Positions 59,351 through 64,000 of a stretch of 64,000 nucleotides of DNA are shown here, one piece after another (position 1 is the first letter of the stretch; every line of letters begins with the position of its first letter). The DNA comes from Escarpia spicata (lineage: Eukaryota; Annelida; Polychaeta; Sabellida; Siboglinidae). The position numbers and the translations under genes are program-made. The stretch covers positions 39,562,028-39,626,027 of the forward strand of contig OZ023214.1 of the NCBI GenBank assembly GCA_963995525.1, read 5' to 3'. The notes beneath the pieces were generated by a model. That model made no database searches. It saw only the letters and a program-made list of their open reading frames with translations, and was not told the DNA's origin.

Positions 59351-62264
59351 CTACATGTATCCCGCCTTTTTAAGGTGTGTGTCGATTTTATTTTTAAACA
59401 TATTCACGCTACTAGCACCAACACAATCAGGAGATAATCTGTTCCATTCATTTACAGTCCTTTGTGAGAATGAGAACTTTCTTATATCTAATCTACACTG
59501 CTCCTTTACTAATGTAGCTTCATGTCCTCTGGTCCTTCTATCTTTCTTAACTGAGAAAAAAATGTTTCTATCAATATTTTCATAACCATTCAATATTTTA
59601 AACACTTCTATGTGATCTCCTCTCAATCTCCTGGTCTCTAGTGTTGTTAAACCACATTCTTTTAGGCGTATTTCGTAACTAAGATCCCTCAGATTTGGTA
59701 TCATTTTAGTCGCTCTCCTCTGTACTCTTTCTAGCATATCTATGTCCTTCTTGCGATATGGCCTCCATGCTTGTATACAATATTCTAAATGAGGCCTCAC
59801 TATTGTTTTGTACAGCGGTACTATTAATTCTTTTTTCTTATACGCTATATTTCGCCTAATTAATCCAAGGATTTTATTTCCCTTTGACGCTGCAATTCCG
59901 CACTGCTCTGAAACCTTCATATCAGCACTAATGGTTAACCCTAAGTCCTTTTCTTTTACAGTAGTACTTAGAACAGTACCCCCCATTTTATATTTTACCT
60001 CTTCATTCCCATGACCTGTGTGGAGGCATTTACATTTCCCAAAATTGAACAGCATTTGCCACTTTTCAGACCATTTGATCAACCTATCAAGATCATCTTG
60101 TAAATGCTGTCTGTCTCCATCACTTTTAATCCTTCTAAACAAAAAATCTTTTTGTATCATCCGCAAATTTTGCTTTGCTTGTTATATCATCGTCCAAATC
60201 GTTGATATATATTAAGAATAATATAGGTCCTAGTACTGATCCCTGTGGTACCCCACTCAATACCGATTTCCAGTTTGAAGCCTCCCCATCAACTACTACA
60301 CGTTGTCTTCTGTCATTCAGCCATTTTTCTATCCAGTTTATTATACCATTTCCTATGCCATGGGCCTTTAGCTTAAGGAGTAATCTTTGATGTGGTACAT
60401 TGTCGAAAGCTTTTTGAAAATCTAAATAGATGATATCTACTGGTGATCCCTCATCTACCCACCTAGTGATGTCTTCCAAAAAACATAACATATTTGTTAA
60501 GCATGACCTCGCTTTTAAAAACCCATGTTGAGATGGGTTTATCAAGTTATGTTTAACAAGAAAATCCACCATGTGATCTTTAATTAGTCTTTCTAATAAT
60601 TTGCAAATCACTGATGTTAAACTCACTGGTCTATAGTTCTCTGACTTGTTTCTCGAACCTTTTTTAAATAACGGTATAATGTTTGCCTCTTTCCATTCTA
60701 AAGGAACCACTCCCTCTTCTAATGACAAATTGAAAACTGTTGCAAGCGGTGCGCTAATTTGTTCTACAATTTCCAATAGTAGTTTGGGCGGAATCCCGTC
60801 CACTCCAGGTGATTTATTATCCTTCATAGCCCTTATTTTCTTAGCTACCATTTCCGAGGTTACAACTAACTGTCCTAAACAGTCTGAATCTGCCCCCTTG
60901 AACTTAGCCTCTGGTACTGGCAGTGAACTAATATCTTCCCTGGTAAACACTGAACTAAAATACTCATTCAGGTCTTCTGCCATTAAGAATCCCTCTGATA
61001 TTGTATTTCCAGCACTATCTTCTAGAGGACCGACCTTATCCTGAACTTTCTGTTTGCTTCGAATATACGCATAAAAACTCTTACTGTCATGTTTTATATT
61101 ACTAGCTAAATTTTTTTCATAGCTTCTCTTTGAATTTCTAATTTCAGCTGTAGCTTGATTAAGTGCTTCTTTATAAATGTTGTAGTCTTCATCATTTCCA
61201 GTACATCTATATGACTTCCACATCATTTGTTTATACTTAATTTGTCTAATGGCTTCTTTCGATAAGTGTTTCTTTTTAGACCGTTTCCCTTGTTTTTTGA
61301 AAGGTACAAATTTATCGACTATGCACTTAATTTCACTATTTAAGATATTCCAGCATTCGGTTGCTGTCTTATTCTTCAGTGTGTTATTCCAGTCTATCTT
61401 TGCTAAATATTTCCTCATGTCCTTATACCTTCCTTTGTGGAAATTTCTCCTATACTGCTTTTTACTATTCCTTTCTGATTTTACTTTGATGGTAAAATGT
61501 ATCTGGTTGTGATCACTACTCCCCAATGGCTCACATATCTTGACATTGTCAACTAATTCTTTCTGTGAGGACAAAACTAAGTCTAACACATTCTCTCCCC
61601 TGGTTGGTTCTAGCACATGTTGAGAAAGGAAACTATCTTGTACTAAAACTAAAAACTTGTGGTCCTCACTCCCCATACTCTGTAGAGATTTCCATTGTAT
61701 ATGCCCATGGTTAAAATCCCCCATAATAATACAGTCCCGTTTGCTTACTTCCCTTATAGCGTTTTGTATTTTTTCATTCTCTTCTATGCTTATGTTTGGA
61801 CTTCGATAAACTAACCCAACTGTTAACGTTGAGTTTCCTGTAACTATGTTACACCAAACAGCTTCTTCGCAATCTGCTTCTCTTTCTAATTTTATTTCAT
61901 AAGCCTGGATAGATTCTTTAATATATAAAATAACTCCACCTCCCTTTCTTCCTATTCTATCTTTCCTAAACATTACATATCCTGTTAGTCCCAATTCGGC
62001 ATCTGATATATCAGTGGTGGCCCACGATTCGGTTATACCTATTATGTGAGGGTCAATATCTTCTACCATAATGTTTAGTTCACTTCTTTTGTTTACTATG
62101 CTCCTTGCATTTAAACAAATGCATTTATATCCTGATTCAGAACAGTTTTCCAGGCTGTTCTTTGCCGATTTATTTCTGCTGTCTTTATCTATGCCTCCAG
62201 TTTCAGGCTTCTCTGTGAATCCCCCCTGCGAATCTAGTTTAAATAGATGCAGCCTGTCCCACTG
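59351..62264 (-). pseudogene. CR1 ORF2: endonuclease-reverse transcriptase, frameshifted
   Basis: The frame is open from 62264 (overlapping the end of ORF1 by about 31 nt) to a stop at 60135. It carries endonuclease motifs (ARSIVNKR, GITESWA, GDFNHG, SSDHNQIHF) and reverse transcriptase motifs (DFQKAFDNVPH, SGVPQGSVLGPILFLIYIND, FADD). Just after FADDTK, in an A/T-run near 60140-60165, the frame changes. The thumb and C-terminal region continue in another frame to a stop at 59351. The break disables the enzyme but looks recent, because both parts are otherwise intact. Confidence 0.9.
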
Positions 62265-63469
62265 TCAACAGATTGCAGCAAGTTCTCTGAGAAAACTGCT
62301 GCCCCCTTTCCACTTAGATGTAGGCCATCTCTCATGTACATATCTTCCCTCCCAACAAAGTATCCCCATAAATCTACGAATCCCACCCCCTCTTCTTTAC
62401 ACATCTGCTCAACTAATGCGTTGATCGCCATCCTCTTGCAGTTTCTATATGTCAGCCCCCTTCCTCCCATTACTGGCAAAATTCCTGAGAGGATAATCTG
62501 TTCTACTCTTGTCTTCTTTAAGTTCTTCACTAACTGTCTGTACTTCTGAACTATCCCAGTTGTTCCCTCCCTCTCTGCGTTATTTGTCCCTACATGTACT
62601 AGTATAGACCCTCCCTTGCCATGCCCCAGTACCTTCTCTACCCTTTCAGTTACATGTTCTATCTTAGCCCCCGGTAGACAAACAACGACGTCCTCCCCCT
62701 CGCTTAGAGTCTTATCTGTCTTTCTCATAATCGAATCGCCCATAAACACCCTCTCTTTCCTCATTGCCCCCTCAATCACTGCCTCAGTGTAGCTCTTTCT
62801 ACGGTTTGCATCTGTCTGGTTGTAATCTTGTTCCCCTGTCTTCTGCTCTCCCGTCACAATCTCGTCCGTTCCATTCTTTCCTGACGCTGTTTCTCTTGTC
62901 ACTTTTCTTCCTGTCATCGTCCCTCCCGACTTCTCTTCTGTCACATGTACTCTCACTTCCTTTCTTCCCGTCATCTTTCCTCCCATTGCATTTCCTTCTC
63001 TCCTCTCCCGTCTCTTTTTCCCTCCTACCTCTTTCTCTACGGTCACTTTCTCTCCTGCCACCTTCACACCTGTCACATTTCCTGCCGTCGATCCTCCACT
63101 TTCTTCCCCTCCGATCACCTTCCCTCCTCTCAGTCTCCTTTCCTCGGTCTTGTTGCCACTACTCTGCTCCTTCAGTTTCACAGTATTCCCAACTTTATCC
63201 CTGTCGTCTCTCTCCATTCCGTCTGTCTTCTTGCTGATTCTCATCTCCATCCCCTTCACAATATCTACCAACCTAGCTACCTCTTTCTCCAGACATTTCA
63301 CCTTCCAACACCCCACGCACTGAAAGGTGAATCCCTCTTCCTTGGTTTCTGTCCATGACTTCGTACAGCCGGATAAGGCAAAATCTACCCAACTGTGGCA
63401 ATGTCGGGTATGAATAAATAACTTGATAGACGCCTTAACCTTCGGGGAATTTAGAACAACTCTTTCTTC
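62234..63469 (-). CDS. CR1 ORF1: Cys-rich finger and SGNH esterase
   Basis: The frame is open from 63469 to the TAG at 62234; the true start is unresolved (no ATG in the first 170 nt). The N-terminal part has His/Cys spaced as in a zinc finger (HCHSW, GC, FQCVGC, KC). The middle is a long Lys/Gly/Thr/Glu-rich linker built of loose GGK/TGxKV repeats. The C-terminal part is an SGNH hydrolase with GDSIMR (nucleophile Ser), HVGTNNAE and a DGLHLSGKG block (Asp and His of the triad). The role in retrotransposition is presumed to be RNP or membrane interaction. Confidence 0.85.
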   Translation of the reverse strand, partial: EERVVLNSPKVKASIKLFIHTRHCHSWVDFALSGCTKSWTETKEEGFTFQCVGCWKVKCLEKEVARLVDIVKGMEMRISKKTDGMERDDRDKVGNTVKLKEQSSGNKTEERRLRGGKVIGGEESGGSTAGNVTGVKVAGEKVTVEKEVGGKKRRERREGNAMGGKMTGRKEVRVHVTEEKSGGTMTGRKVTRETASGKNGTDEIVTGEQKTGEQDYNQTDANRRKSYTEAVIEGAMRKERVFMGDSIMRKTDKTLSEGEDVVVCLPGAKIEHVTERVEKVLGHGKGGSILVHVGTNNAEREGTTGIVQKYRQLVKNLKKTRVEQIILSGILPVMGGRGLTYRNCKRMAINALVEQMCKEEGVGFVDLWGYFVGREDMYMRDGLHLSGKGAAVFSENLLQSVDSGTGCIYLN

Positions 63470-63547
63470 CTAGGGATCGTAGGTGAACACCGGGAAGTTT
63501 GACGTCCGAAATGGAAATTGAGAAAGGAGGAAAACGTTAACCCACAG

Positions 63548-63620
63548 ACACACACACTCTCACATACACGCACACGCACACGTACACGCACACACACACG
63601 TACACGCACACACACCACGC
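63548..63620. repeat. (CA)n with CACG
   Basis: Short interrupted CA/CACG repeat. Confidence 0.9.
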
Positions 63621-63810
63621 ACTCAATGATGAAGAGTAGAATAAACTACCCATTCAGGTCCTTTTTCGTAAAAAAAAACCTCTGCTATTAGATTTCCATC
63701 ATTGCTGATCAGGTGGACCGACAATAGCGTGAAATTTATGTTTATTCCTTGTTACTTTAATTTTGTGTCGTTGATGCGAACGTTTGCTCAAAACGTCTTC
63801 TCAACAACGT

Positions 63811-63942
63811 ATACGCACGCACGCACGCACGCACACACACGCACGCACGCACACACACACACACACTCACACAAACACACACATATACACACACACACAC
63901 ACAGACTCACGCATACGCAAACGCACGCACACACGCACATAA

Positions 63943-64000
<58 letters not shown>
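63811..64000. repeat. (CA)n/(GCAC)n microsatellite at window end
   Basis: ACGCACGC then CA units running to the last base; it continues beyond the window. Confidence 0.97.

Larger units (their letters stand above)
59243..63469 (-). mobile_element. Nearly complete CR1-clade non-LTR retrotransposon
   Basis: Order on the minus strand: ORF1 (Cys-rich finger plus SGNH esterase), a short overlap, ORF2 (AP-type endonuclease plus reverse transcriptase), a short 3' UTR with a perfect 10-bp hairpin (59275-59301), then a decamer tail of about three copies (59243-59274). PHD-finger plus esterase ORF1 is a known feature of CR1-like elements. The 5' end is not defined; a TAG interrupts ORF1 frame at 63470-63472. 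One frameshift in ORF2 makes this copy probably non-autonomous. Confidence 0.93.

Overview
The window is nuclear DNA of an animal, most likely a marine invertebrate (lophotrochozoan or amphioxus-like; species not determinable from sequence). Support: GT-AG introns, extracellular protease and adhesion modules, CR1/L2-type LINEs, tRNA-derived SINEs, a MITE and very long microsatellites. No prokaryotic gene organisation is seen.

The main content is one complete gene on the minus strand (20734 down to 4984). I assembled 16 coding exons by hand. All have GT-AG borders and compatible phases, and together they total 2691 nt (896 codons plus stop). The protein is a secreted zinc metalloprotease of the astacin family with this order: signal peptide, propeptide ending in RKKR, astacin catalytic domain, EGF, CUB, short Pro/Thr linker, VWA, a run of 12 Thr, MAM. 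Intron 1 is 7.15 kb and holds a long-TIR MITE and a possible unrelated small exon. Intron 3 holds a decayed partial copy of the exon 4 acceptor region.

1-4.9 kb is repeat-rich: (TTCC)n, two copies of a SINE family, a decayed array of about 50-bp units and an 8-mer expansion inside a SINE head. 21-51 kb has no convincing multi-exon gene. It carries a 22-bp tandem array, a 380-bp GA tract, a tRNA-SINE, a 1-kb array of 100 decamers next to a LINE 3' fragment, long GT and CAGG tracts, two more SINEs, a 21-bp minisatellite and a TATG/TG block. One good candidate first coding exon (signal anchor, 51091-50972, minus) suggests another gene whose other exons I could not find.

52.7-63.5 kb is a LINE graveyard. 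It holds a degenerate minus LINE 3' half with a TCTGAA tail, a degenerate plus CR1 fragment, a plus L2-like 3' end, a 43-bp minisatellite, and a nearly complete minus CR1 element. That element has ORF1 (Cys-rich finger plus SGNH esterase) and ORF2 (endonuclease plus reverse transcriptase, one frameshift). The window ends in CA/CG-rich microsatellite.
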